A stretch of 64,000 nucleotides of DNA from Dermacentor variabilis. Its lineage: Eukaryota; Arthropoda; Arachnida; Ixodida; Ixodidae. The notes beneath the pieces were generated by a model, which was not told the origin of the DNA, ran no database searches, and saw only the letters and a list, made by a program, of their open reading frames with translations. Made by a program: the position numbers and the translations under genes. The DNA is taken from the NCBI RefSeq assembly GCF_050947875.1, contig NC_134572.1, positions 117,962,709 to 118,026,708 of the forward strand. The letters run 5' to 3'. Each line of letters opens with the position of its first letter. Positions within the stretch are counted from its first letter, which is position 1. This document shows positions 45,075 to 57,213 of the stretch, piece after piece.

Positions 45075-46076
45075 ATGCATTGTTTAAGTAAAACTCTTGC
45101 TTGGGCTAGTTGGTTCATGCTTGAAGTAGTTTGGCAAGGCGCAGAAGACCAGGACTCGAGAAGAAGAACACAAACGACAGGACCGGCGCCACTCACAACT
45201 AAGTTTATTTTCGCAACAAGCCCGCCTTATGTAGGTTATTCACGCCGAGTCGCGCACAAAACTTTAGAAGTAAAAAACAGCAATCTATCGACCACTCAGG
45301 AATATTATCTGGCACATATTATCGAATGAGCAAACAAGAACCACACGTGGATCAGCACAGGAGGCAATTGATCTAGTATAGTCTTTTTCCAAGCCAACGG
45401 GGAGAAAAACCAGACATAAAAAGTACCGTCTACGCTTCACCACCAAACTATATCCACAACATAACACACTTCAAACGCCTAAGGCCCAGTCAGTGATAAA
45501 ACCCGCACGACTAAGGGAATAATGACCAACGAATAACACGGAAAAAACACGGAAAAAACATGAAAAATGCGTCTAAGGTGAGTGACTATTAGAGATTTTA
45601 GTCTTGACACAGACACTGTACTTAGACGCATTTTTCAAGTTTTTTTCCTTGTTATTCTTTGGTCATTATTCCCATAGTCGTGCGGGTTTTATCACTGACT
45701 GGGCCTTAGGCGTTTGAAGTGTGTTATGTTGTGGATAGTTTGGTAGTGAAGCGTAGACGGTACTTTTTATGTCGGGTTTTTGTCCCCGTTGGCTTGGAAA
45801 AAGACTATTTAGTAGATCAATTGCCTCCTGTGCTGATCCACGTGTGGTTCTCGTTTGCTCATTCGATAATATGTGCCAGATAAGATTCCTGAGTGGTCGA
45901 TAGATTGCTGTTTATTACTTCTAAAGTTTTGTGCGCGACTCGGCGTGAATAACCTACATAAGGCGGGCTTGTTGCGAAAATAAACTTAGTCGTGAGTGGC
46001 GCCGGTCCTGTCGTTTGTGTTCTCCTTCTCGAGTCCTGGTCTTCTGCGCCTTGCCAAACTACTTCATGCATTGTTT
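45075..46076 (+). mobile_element. Penelope-like foldback, about 450-bp inverted arms
   Basis: ATGCATTGTTT at 45075-45085 and 46066-46076 fits a target duplication. Inside is a head of about 37 bp with CTTGGGCTAGTTGGTTCATGC. Left arm 45123-45577 and right arm 45621-46065 are imperfect reverse complements sharing GGCAAGGCGCAGAAGACCAG. A 43-bp loop separates them. Small indels and substitutions separate the arms, so it is older than the 27872 palindrome. No reverse transcriptase or GIY-YIG coding is present. I infer two oppositely oriented terminal repeats (pLTRs) of a Penelope-like element. Confidence 0.75.
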
Positions 46077-46574
46077 GCACCGGTTGGTATGACGCGTATT
46101 GTCACTCCTTTTAGCCTCACTCACTTTGTCACTCCACTCAGGGCTGTTGTACAATGCATAGAGTTCTTATCGATCGCGACTCCTAGAGCGCCAGAATAAA
46201 GAAGGTATACCACGGAAATGCGGAAAGTTTCGGGAGACAACAAGGGAATGTTTATGTAATGTCGAAATACCAGTCAGATATGCGCTTGGGGGATTGGTGT
46301 AACAAAACGAATCGATTTGTTATACTTGGGGGTATATAGTGTAGAGACATGTGGGTAACGGCGCAAACAGACGACCGCAAGAAGGGAGACACGTATACAC
46401 GATCGAGCACTGTGTGTACGTCTGGTCTTCTTGTGGCCGTCTGTCTGCGATACGTTTCAAGATGAACCAACTCGCCCAAAAGGAAGTATTGATAAAGTAT
46501 GTATATATAGTGTAACCGTACGTACGCGGTATTGGGTGTTTCTACGAAGACTAATTAGCAATATTTAAAAATAG
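46077..46574. other. Unassigned non-coding DNA
   Basis: No motif recognised. Direct repeats of an AGACGGCCACAAGAAG type occur in opposite orientations near 46370 and 46420. Confidence 0.35.
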
Positions 46575-46984
46575 CCATAATTACTTTGTTTAGGGCAAAA
46601 CAACGGACACAACAGAGACGACAAGATTTTGAAAAAGAGGAGCGATACCACCGCCCGAGAATTATCGGAAGCTTTTTTCATGGTCACTGGGTTCACAGTG
46701 CATTAGGCTGCCATCTTTAACAGTGTACAGTGCTGAATATGGCTTTTTTTTTTTTGTTTCCGTCGCATGAGTGCGCTCTGGTGATCGGATTTTGGTGGTT
46801 CCTGCACATGGTGCTCACTGCGCATGTCCTTCTAGATTCTTCTCCTATAAAGGAGTGACGCAAAAAAAAAAAAAAAAGAAATATGTCAGTTGAGATTAGT
46901 GCCTTGTCCTGGTCGTCTCCCTTGTGTCCGTTGTTTTGCGCTAAACAAAGTAATTATGGATTCGCACCAACTAGCCCGCCAACG
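46575..46984 (-). mobile_element. Penelope-like foldback, minus orientation
   Basis: On the minus strand the head GCGTTGGCGGGCTAGTTGGT (about 46965-46984) leads into an arm (46959-46903). Its reverse complement recurs at 46575-46625 with few mismatches, including TTTGTTTAGGGCAAAACAAC. The 277-bp middle has a poly-T run and TCCTATAAAGGA near 46845. The head and following arm resemble those at 45102, including a shared GACCAGGAC/GACAGGAC motif. No clear target duplication. Confidence 0.62.
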
Positions 46985-47265
46985 CATTGTGCTAAATATA
47001 GCCGTTTCGAAATAAAAGGACAATTCCTCCGCAGACATGCCGTCAGCGGTGACGACCACGGGGTGACGGGCTATGCGTGGTGACTAGTCGCTAATTGACA
47101 GAAAATATTAATTAACCTTTAATCTATTAGTGTAAGCGCGCTCGTCGCATAATTTGGAAATCGAATTAATCGAGCTCTCCGTACGAGCCATATCAGCTTT
47201 TGCATCTGGAATAAATTGCGATTGCTAACCGGTGTCAGGCAGATAGCAGAGGTCCTGAAAGCTAT

Positions 47266-47310
47266 GGCTTCTTGTGATTGGAATATAAAAAAAAATCGGG
47301 CCCTCGGTTA

Positions 47311-47380
<70 letters not shown>

Positions 47381-47545
47381 TATGAAGGAGAAGAATGGGG
47401 GTTAACCGAGGGGCCCGATTTTTATTAATCATATCATAAGAAGCCAACAAACAAAGACATCAAGAACAACACACAACACAGGGGAAATTACCCGTATTTG
47501 CTAATTGATATAAATAAATGATAAATTAATTGCAATGAAAGTGGG
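47266..47545. mobile_element. Foldback element interrupted by (CT)n(CA)n
   Basis: Arms 47266-47310 and 47403-47445 are imperfect reverse complements sharing ATCGGGCCC and TCGGTTA. The microsatellite sits in the loop. The sequence continues rightward (CCAACAAACAAAGACATC, GGGGAAATTACC) to about 47545 in a style I associate with Penelope-like elements. This copy lacks the GGGCTAGTTGGT head. Confidence 0.55.
47314..47379. repeat. (CT)n(CA)n compound microsatellite
   Basis: About 18 CT units switch to about 15 CA units inside the foldback loop. Confidence 0.96.
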
Positions 47546-47715
47546 TGTATATATATATACCTATATAACACTTTTTTTTCCAACTTTGACACTCCTACTT
47601 CTAGGCATAAAAAAAGCACTTTGTACTTAAATTTTCCAACTCAGTGCATTTTTGTTCATATATTTTTGTTAGCTGTAAGCATTTTCACTCGAATGCCTAT
47701 GACCCATTACGGTAT

Positions 47716-47773
47716 AACAAACAAACAAACAAACAAACAAACAAACATACAAACAAACAAACAATAAATAAAT
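47716..47773. repeat. (AAAC)n then AATA microsatellite
   Basis: About a dozen ACAA units with one ATAC interruption. Confidence 0.93.
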
Positions 47774-49268
47774 ATTATTGGGCGGCACGTGTTCGAAAGA
47801 AAAAAAGAGACCTTGCCCTGGACCCACACTGTATTAAAGAGGAGCACCTAAATTGGCGCCCCAGGCCTTTAAATGTCCTTGCTCTAATCAGCGAAATGAA
47901 GAAGGCACAACGCGCACAACGCGACAGTTCAATCGAACACGCGCGATCTATAAACATATGCGCCATCAAGGGATATGTTGCAGGCTTGCAGCTCGCATAC
48001 GCCACTGCGGTACTCGTTTGAATGTCGATTAGGAGCTTCGTTTCAATATCGGGGCAAAGTGGGCAGGAAGGTTGAGCTGCGTCTGCGATGGCTACTAAGT
48101 TGCTCGTACCGTACCGCGCAGCTCGCGTTAACTACAGGGAAAGCGAGACGCGGGAAACGTACGCGCTCACAAGATGGCCGCGGAGGTCGCCCCTGATATA
48201 GAAACTACAAGGCCGGGCAGTGCCCTACCGGGCCGATCCCGGCAGACAGTGCGCCAAGGTCCTTGAGCATCTCTCGTGTGAAGAGGAAGCCGGCTAACGA
48301 GCTGTCGCGGAAAGAGAGGTAAAAGGCTCGACAACGCGGCGGAGGATGGCACTCGCTTGGTTCCGTCCCATACGCTACACGAAAGAAAAAAAAATCGCGT
48401 ATTGTTTTTTGTTGAAATAAACTTTTTTCTAAACGCGCATCAAAGGCGAATACGGGTTCTTCGTGCGATTGAGCATCACAAGGACATTAAAGAGGGCTTA
48501 AGATTGACTGAGTTCAAGGGACACTATAAAGTGAAAAAAAAAAAAAACGATTTGCGCTCGATTAGTAAATTGCCCTTTTGCAATAACGAAAAGACAACTA
48601 ATGCTTGAAAGAAGGCCTGGCAAGACACAAATGACACAAAGCACGGTGGCAACGACGCCTGGGTAGCCTAGGTGTTCCCGCCACAGCTCGCCTTGACGTC
48701 CCTGATTTCGACGGCGTTTGCTAGGATATAGTTAACGGTTTATCGGTAGAAACGGACTCAAAATATTGTAACACTGAACACATATCAAGCGTCAAGAGCT
48801 TTTACTTAACCGCAACGGCCCAAATAAAGGGGGGGGGGGGGGGTAGATGCTCCGATATTGATGACGTCATAACGACGCACCGGCGCTGTAGTTTTGGCAC
48901 GAAACAACAAAAATTTTAAAAATCGCTTTCCCTCTCCTCTAGTAAAAGCCCTCTTGCCGCCAAATTATGAAGGAACATCTTATTGATCTAAACTGACTTG
49001 GTGTTTCTATTTGGCGTTCGTATATGAGCATGCAGTATTAATAAATTGTTTGCGCAATGGCAAAAAAGAAAAAGCGAAAGAGCGGAGGACGGGTAATGAC
49101 ACCGCCGTCGAGTTATCGCGACAACTCGCCGTGACGTCAGCAGCGGTTTTGACAGCTTCTACTCGGGCCTATAGTTAATATTTTATCGGTAAAGATTGTG
49201 TGCATTGGGTTCTAAAAGAACCAGAGACTCAGCCAACCAAGTTTCGAAAACACCTTATAGACGGTTAC
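47774..49268. other. Unassigned non-coding DNA
   Basis: No domain or repeat family recognised. A run of 15 G lies at 48829-48843. Confidence 0.4.
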
Positions 49269-49515
49269 ATTGCAACAACCCGCCGTGGTTGCTCAGTGGC
49301 TATGGTGTTAGGGTGCTGAGAACGAGGTCGCGGGATCAAATCCCGGCCACGGCGGCCGCATTTCGATGGGTGCGAAAACACCCGGGTACTTAGATTTAGG
49401 TGCACGTTAAAGAACCCCAGGTGGTAGAAATTTCCAGAGCCCTCCACTACAGCGTGCCTCATAATCAGAAAGTGGTTTTGGCACGTAAAACCCCATAATT
49501 TATTAGATTGCAACA
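49269..49515 (+). mobile_element. Full-length tRNA-derived SINE with 9-bp TSD
   Basis: ATTGCAACA at 49269-49277 and 49507-49515 flanks body 49278-49506. Same family as the copy at 40028, with a 10-bp deletion in the GGGGCGAAATGCG segment and several substitutions in the body. Confidence 0.93.
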
Positions 49516-50120
49516 GATAAAGAATAAAAAAGTTGCAGTTTCGCCCGAAAGGCGAAGCGTCGATTGCAAACTAGTGGACAGCTATACGAAGTAAGGATAG
49601 TACTTTTATCTGCCGTAAAAACTTGTAAACATTCACTTATAATAAACATTAACAAGCATGATGTCAGGCGCGCACAAGCAAACATGCACGCACCTCACTC
49701 GATGGTCGCGGAAGATAGCTGTCAAAACACTGGAAGGAGGAAGCGCGGCAGCAACAGCGAGCGAATTGGCCTTCGCGCTGTCTCGTTTCAACGCGAACTC
49801 AGAGACTAAAACACAGTGCACACGAAGCTATCAGCACTGGGCCACTCTGTCCCCATCGCAGATCGCTTTCAAGATAGAGCCCGCGTGGCCGCATCATACG
49901 CAGCAGCCGCCGGAGTAGAACGCCCTCCACCCCGTTGCCTTGCGGGCGACGGACGCATGCTTTCTCCCCGCCTTCCTCACTCGCGCGCGCGAGAGTGAGC
50001 CGCCATCGTCGGCTCACCCTCGTACTCTTTCACTCGCGCCTACAGCGTACGGCGCGCGGCGACGTTATGGCGCTTGGACTTTATGCGAAACATCACGGCG
50101 ACGACGACAATGGATATGCA
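49516..50120. other. Unassigned DNA with GC-rich part
   Basis: The stretch 49860-50080 is GC-rich with a CTCGCGCGCGCGAGAG palindrome near 49979-49995. No domain. Confidence 0.4.
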
Positions 50121-50133
50121 CCTGGAGTGTCCA

Positions 50134-50226
50134 TATAATTGCTATAGCAATAATATTTGTGGCTCACTAGCAATAAGTTATGTGGCTCACTATATGGAAG
50201 CTTCACACATGAAGCTCCATAGTGAG
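50134..50226. repeat. Hairpin-forming repeat
   Basis: GTGGCTCACTA occurs twice directly (about 50159 and 50181) and once inverted. GGAAGCTTCA pairs with TGAAGCTCC around a short loop near 50200. It is probably a MITE remnant and marks the edge of the repeat-rich zone. Confidence 0.6.
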
Positions 50227-51933
50227 TCGAGTGTCTCTTTGGCGTTAGCCCATGATCGGCGCCCCAGTCCTCAAACAACATCACCCTTCCTTGGGCCATT
50301 ACTTTTGCCTGAATGTCTAGAGTCCTTCGTATTATCGGAGGAGATTATGAACATTTGAAGCTGCTTCAACCGCGCACTGCATTGCCATTTCACTTGTGGA
50401 GGTGATTGAGGGCGGTCAGGTTCATTGTGTTGCCATCGCAACTTCTATAAGGCAATGATGTCTGTCATGGTGTACCCTGCTCTTGCCTTGGTTAAAAGGA
50501 CTTGTGTGCTGCAGAAGAGAGTGGTCTGAATTAGAGATCGCAGCCAGGAGGTTTTCTCTGTGTTGTTTCTGGAAGCAGCACCGTTCCTTTTCGGGGCCTT
50601 GTATAATGTCCGGGGTCGATCCCCCGCATTAGGTTACATTCCACGTTACATTACAGCGTGGTAACTTTTGCAAGCATTTCCTGCATAAAAAAAAAAAGAG
50701 CACCTCAAGTACACAAGAACACACATCTGTAACGTAATACTTGCTGGTGATGCTGCAGTTCTGGTGACAAATCCAAGAACAGAATGCCTGCCCTCCATTC
50801 CCTACATGGCACACAAAATTTTAGATTAAAATTATAATCAACCAGCATAAACTTTTTTTACATGCTTTAAACTTGTACGTAAGCCTCACTGAAAATGCGA
50901 ATTTGAGAGCATGGAGCATATGTCAGCCATGCCTAGCACTAGACAATTTCTCCATGATGCATACTAATCGATAACGGTTGCTATCTGCATGAGGGATGAA
51001 AGGAAATTGTTAGCAAACACACCAAACTTTGCTGTGTTACTGGTAAATTTATAGAAAAAGAATTGTGCAGTAAGTATGCAATATATTCAAAGAAACACTA
51101 TACGAGAATGCGTACGTACTCCCTACTATTAGTGCGCTTCAACCGTGAAGTCCCGCACAAACGGTTTTGTTCCCAACAATTGGAACGTCAAACCTGCTTT
51201 TTTAAGTAGTTTGAGCACCTTTTGGTCCCACATATACGACCAAAAACCAAGAGCGATTTTTGGTCATATCTGCTTGAGGCCGCTACCCTTGCACCATTAT
51301 ACATTTCAGGACCGTAATCACATGCCGGATTACGCCTAAAGCTACTTGCCACACAAGTGCGGGATACCTAATGAACAGACCCCGTTTCACACATACCGGA
51401 GCATGCAGCTTCCTTTCAGTTAACTCTTGTTGATCTGTGCACTCTGGCTCTGGTTTATTCGAGAAAAGGACAAGAATATATGAACACAGCACAGCCAGCT
51501 TGATAATAAAATGCCGTGCATGCGTGGCAGAACCAGCCTAGTACTGCACTCAAGTTTGACGAAATAGGCTGATGGATCCCTAACAGTATGCTATATGCGT
51601 GCGGCTGGTTGTTTCTCCTTCTTTTTTTTTTTTTAATCCACAGGCCCACTCTCAGCAACTGACTGACCAAGCATTCCTTATTCCGCGTCGAGCAGTGTAC
51701 GTCATATATGTCCTCCGAGATTGCGCATTCAGAGTGTCACATAAGAATGTGCTTTCATCCCTGCATCTGCTCCCCAATACAGAAACACTAGGAAACGCTG
51801 GGGAACGATGGTGTCCAATGCTTCTTTATGGTGAAATATAACAAGCCTCAGTGAGAGTTAAACAGTACAGGTACAGTGCCGCAAACAACTACGTAGCACC
51901 TGCAGAAAAATTGGAATATGGCAGAACTGCATG
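50227..51933. other. Unique AT-leaning DNA, no gene seen
   Basis: No transposon, microsatellite or domain-bearing frame recognised. Composition matches the rest of the quiet zone to 62,600. Confidence 0.5.
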
Positions 51934-52144
51934 TACACCCACGAGCAAAAGTATACGGACCACAGGGTCGCCAAAAAAACAGGATTTCTTCGTAGTTAAC
52001 AGGCATAAACGGAAACTGACGAGTGCACTAGAATATTCATAACACCAAGTTTGAGCTGCAGTCTTTAATTTCAAGTTATGCTCACAGGCAGAGGAGAAAA
52101 TCAGTTTTATCTCCCTGCTCCGTATACTTTTGCTCACGGGTGTA
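51934..52144. mobile_element. Tc1/mariner-type MITE with TA target
   Basis: 24-bp TIRs with two mismatches share GAGCAAAAGTATACGGA at both ends. The element, 51936-52142, is flanked by TA on both sides (51934-51935 and 52143-52144). At about 207 bp it has no coding capacity. TA flanks and TIR length fit a Tc1/mariner derivative. Confidence 0.82.
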
Positions 52145-53076
52145 CATTGTTAAGAAAGGCACGGTACAATTTGCTTTCCTGGCTGCACTGGGCCTGGAGA
52201 GGGGCAGGAGAGGTGACTAGAGAGACATATCGCAATGAGAGCTAGAAATGTTAGCCTAGCAATATACCTAGCATATGCTACCCCAGATGATTAATGATAG
52301 ATGAAAAAAAAAATGAAAAAAAAAATCTGTAAACTGAAAGCAAACATAACTGCAAGCGTACTCATTCATTAAAGACAAAAAAAAGGGGGAAACAAACAAA
52401 CGCTCTAACAGAAACAATATGCATACAGAGTAAATATTGTTGATTAAACCATGCATCTCTTTAAAAAAAAAGTCAAAATCCCCTTTGTTGTGCTCAATTA
52501 AAGCAGCAGCAGTGTTCCTTCAGGGTTCAAGACCATGCAAGGCATGCATCTTGACGATTGTTCAATGGGCTCGTTAAATAATTCCTTAATATACGAAATG
52601 TTTGCATATACATATTACATGTGCCAAGTCTTCACTATCACTGCACGTGTGGGTTATCATGTCCCAGGGTTGCAGGGCTATGACAAGGTGACTGAGGGTG
52701 TGACAGGCAAAGCCGAAGCCAAGCCCTTGTCCCCCTCCGTGTGCAGAGATCGAAACAGAAGTTCACTGCAGAATTCTGCATTAGATAATTGCACCGTGCA
52801 ACACCACTGAGATGTTATGAAAAAAAAGGCAGTATAATCGAAAATGTATTTCGAATGAAGAGTGTCGCTAGAGTCAACATAAAATGATGCTTTTTAGGAC
52901 AAAAACTAAAGAAAAAGAAAACAGCGAGAGGTGAAAGGAATTGCCGCTCACTGTTATCTTTCTTTCGGGTTGTTGCACTAAAGGGCATCATTTTAAGTAA
53001 ACACCAACTTGCCCAAGAAGAAGTTAGCTAGAGGTAACGTTTCAACAAGGGGACTTGTCTTTATAGATGTAGGTGT
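52145..53076. other. Unique DNA, no gene seen
   Basis: Nothing recognised apart from short A runs at 52300-52325. Confidence 0.45.
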
Positions 53077-53195
53077 ATAACATAATGTATAGATATGTAT
53101 AACGTATATGTATAACATATATTGTATAACATAAACATAAATAAAATAACATAAAAATAACATAAATATAACATAATGTATAACATATGTGATGT
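53077..53195. repeat. Degenerate AT-rich ATAACATA repeat
   Basis: Variants of TATAACATA recur irregularly every 8-14 bp. A decayed minisatellite. Confidence 0.8.
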
Positions 53196-56100
53196 ACATT
53201 TAAGTATAGTTGTAGGAGGTCATAATAAAGAACATTTATGATGAGCATACGGTGCTGCAGCAGATAAGGTGGCAAACTCTCAACCAGCAGCCAGCATGCA
53301 ACTTCATTTTTTCTATATAGTATCCTATCTCTGGTTTAGCATAGCCTTTTGTATATCAGCATAACCTGTCCATGGTAACATTGTGGGAGCCTGTTATGGT
53401 CATTAAAGTGCTTAGGAATGGAGGCCTTTAGTGTTCATGTCTCTTCAACGTCCACAAAAACTCACTGGCTCTAATCTTTGCCCCTGTTCCTTTAACTAGT
53501 AGGCTGGCAGCAATGTCTCATTATAACATCTTTCACTTTGGCCATTTCTGTGCAGCTAAAGTTCCCAAACTTGCCAGCTTGATTCTGTATTGCCAAACAG
53601 TGAAGTAGCCATGAGCTCATCTGCCAAATTCAGTATGCCAGGGCGAGCTGGTTCAGAAAATTTAGGCTGGTGTCACAGTGCATGTTACACTTCTGCCTTT
53701 CTATGATTGCCAAGATGTCCGGTCGCAGTAGAGCACGTGGGTAAGAGTGGCCTATCTAGTATTCTGTACATGCGTAACCTACTATATTATAGGGAAGAGT
53801 ACCTTAAAGGGAACATGTACACATGCGTCAACTAATGGTGTAGTCCGCTTCTCACTTCTTATCAGTTGTATCCATCTCCTGGCCTTCGCTTTCCTCAGAT
53901 GCTTCCTTGAAAAGAAAACACTGTCCCTGCTTGAGGATGTTTTTGTACACTAGGTATGATTGACAGGTCTGTAAAGGGATCAATTGATCCATTCAGTGTG
54001 TCCTGATAGATCTCGGCAGTGGTGCGTACCCACACATTAAAGGGAGGGAAGGCTCCCTTCCCTCCCTCGGCGAGGAGTTATTTCCTGTGCAAAGTCAGTG
54101 CAATACTGATGCTACATTTAATTGACCTGCTCGTGCAGTGAGCTGTCTTCTTTGTTGCATTCGGCGGATGACCACAATGTGTTCATTGTTGCTGAACAGC
54201 TAGGGATCCTCTTCTTTGTGTGACTGGCATTTATAAGGAAACTATTCCTTAAAGTGCACAGGGATGAATGGCAGGCACAACAAACTTTTTTGGGAGGAGC
54301 TTCTCCTGCATTCTTGGCTTGTCACTGACTATAAGTCAACTATTGTTGGTGTCCCTTTAACACAAACACACAATTCAAGTGGTTACATGTGACTGGCGGG
54401 GTACAATGCATTGAGGAACAGACACGAGTCTTGTCTGTCTGTGCGGGGAATATATTAACGTCTTTATTTTCTCTCTAAGGGAGCACTTGTGGTACAGGAG
54501 GAGGAGAAGGCAAACAAAATTGTGACACACGCAGTGTCACCTGGGCTGTGTATTCACGGCAAAGCCCAACTGAAACAAGCAACTTTTAGAAAAATAAAAT
54601 CAAATAGTCATGTCACTTTGTTCGTAGAGCACACACACAGTAAAACCATGCATTCCTGAAACAAACAAGGTGCACCAGCTCCGACACACATGCCAGCACA
54701 TTCTATACACTGTAGCGATGAAATATATATATATATATCTATGTGTATACTCTGTTTCTCGGCTTAACGAGCAGATGAGCATTAAAAACGGCAATTAAGC
54801 CCTCTTCCTTCTGTTTCAACGTTTCCCGAGTGAGCAGAAGACGCTGTCAATCAAGACTATATGATGTTTGTTCTGGGCATCCTTACAGAGTATGCTACCT
54901 TTTCTAGCAACTTCAGTGCATTTTCCAATGCCTACAGCAAGGCTAAGTGAGCAGTCTCAAAATAGCAGTGAAGGTCTGCTATGGAAACTTCCTTGCAGAC
55001 TATGTAAAACAATGTCACAGCAACGTGCTTGTGTGAGACATTTGTGGGACAGTCCAGGTGTGTTTCCTACAACAACCCTATCATGTCCTTGAAAAGTCAT
55101 ACGATGGCTCGCTTGAGATGCATTCTGGACACCTTCGTGCCCTGACAAGGATGCCCTCTGAACATCTAAGGAATGCTTCACACAGTCTTCCTGTTTAAAG
55201 CATGAAGACAACCAAAAGTTCTGCCTTGACTAAGCACATCGATGACACAATGCACAACATAAACATCTGTCATTCTAGTCTTCCTTAGAGTCAACATAAA
55301 CGGCACTGGAAACATGATTAAAGTCAGTGTTCCCAAAGACGAAACAAAAACAATGTTTGCAGCAGAATAGCACTCTCTGAAATCAAGATATTCAAGGCAG
55401 GGTCCTGCACAAAAACTCAACCACCATTATGGCATTGTGTCTATTCAAGCCAAGTTTCTGACCTCTACAGACCACAAGATAGAACATGATATCTTCCAGT
55501 GGCCTTACATTCACATCTAATACTACAAAAGAAAGCCTGCAGAGGCAACAAGAATAAAAAGAAATTCTCAGCACAAAACTGAACAAAGAATGTATCAGTT
55601 GCCAGATGTTTTCAGTTTGCCTTTGTAAAACTATGAGTCATGGTGCATGCTGTCAGGGAAGCTTAAAGCTAGCCACTCTTGCTCCAGACGGTGACAGTTT
55701 GCAGGAAATATAAGAGCCTGCACAATGGCACAATTTCTAGACATTAGGATAATTAATGTGCCTTCAAATATACAAGAAAGCAATAGATACACTCAGTTCC
55801 TCTATGCAAACAAGTTTGACCTCCTTTTAATGTCTCACGAATATTCTAGTGGCAAGTTGGGCCTTCTGGTCACAGTGGTGACGTATTTCCAAAACACAAG
55901 TCAAGCCTGAGTGCAAACTTCTTTCCTAAACATGCTCCATAACCCTGCAGCTTAGTCTTCTCTACAGAAAAGAAACACTGCGTGTATATTACCTTTCATC
56001 AACTTTGAATAAAAAGTATATACTATCCAGATTAAAATTTATGAACGCCAATAAATGCAGAGTATAGAAACGTGATTATCTATTCAAGTTAGCTGACTAT

Positions 56101-56818
56101 GAAGACATACAGTTTTCCATATGATTAAACCAAAGCTAGAGCACAGTGTTATTCTTCATGTTGGAGCTCACGTTTCCTGATATGAGCACCATGCAAGCAA
56201 TGGCTGTCTACCTTCCCCTCAAGGTACCACTGTTTGTGTATTTTATGCCTGCCATGCAATGCTGTATCAAGCATGCTTCGCATGTCTGAGTTGCACATAA
56301 GCATGTGGAAGGTTGCACAATCAGTAAAAGTGCTTGCCCAAGCAGCTGCCGGTTGCTGCACCACTGCAAAAGCATTTATGTAAAAATAGCATGTGCAAAC
56401 ACCATCGTGAACTCATCATTGTTCAGGAATTAGCGGGCGTCAGCCTGCCGCACATATGAAGCATATGTTTTAACACGTGTGTATAATCTTGTAATCAACA
56501 CATTTTCCTTTGGCACAGTGAGACCTGTTGTATTTACATATTGCAAGAGTGCCACCAATCTCAGTTAGACCACAGCTAATGCATACTGATGCATTGCTCT
56601 AGCACATCACAGTAAAACAAAATATGAGTCTCCCGGGATACCATGCGCGATGCATCGGTGTGCTACCAATCCAGCATCATCCACACAGCAGATCGTTTGT
56701 ATAATACAAGAAACAAACACATTTCATGCTAGCGAATAAATCCCACACGTTCTTTTGCCAACAGAAATGTGGCAGAACACCTCTTGGCAGTTCCTCTTAC
56801 AGCAACGCCTGTCTGTTT
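53196..56818. other. Unique DNA, possible long 3' UTR or intergenic
   Basis: No domain-bearing frame. A short AT run lies at 54722-54740. On the minus strand an AATAAA (plus-strand TTTATT at about 54464-54469) precedes a plausible cleavage region. It is one candidate distal 3' end for the gene at 62600. Confidence 0.45.
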
Positions 56819-57213
56819 TAGGCGGCATTCACACTTGTGAGTCACAGAGCTCGCATGACCAAATGATAACATGACTCACATGACCATCACATGAGCAAAG
56901 TGATGGCTGCTTTGGTGAAAAAGTGACCCTTTTAGGTCATTCGTTCACTGCTCATTTTGCAGCTCCTGCAACTGGGACCACAAAGCTTGCTGAACCTGAG
57001 CAGCAGCCTGAGCAAAGCCAGGACATCAGTATACACCGATGCTTATTTATGGTGGTGCGAACGCATGTGAACAACATTAATCGTGACACATTTCAGTGTG
57101 GTGGCGGGCAGGTTGCACTCGCCAGTCTAAACATTGGTTGCTGCGAGTGACTCCTTGATTGCCAGTTGTGGTCAGTTGCAGGATCTTTGTCAGTCACAGG
57201 TGTGAATGTTGCC
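56819..57213. mobile_element. Candidate non-autonomous DNA transposon
   Basis: The left end GGCGGCATTCACACTTGTGA pairs imperfectly with the right end, which reads GGCAACATTCACACCTGTGA on the other strand. About 395 bp in total with no transposase. Superfamily unclear; no target duplication identified. Confidence 0.5.
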
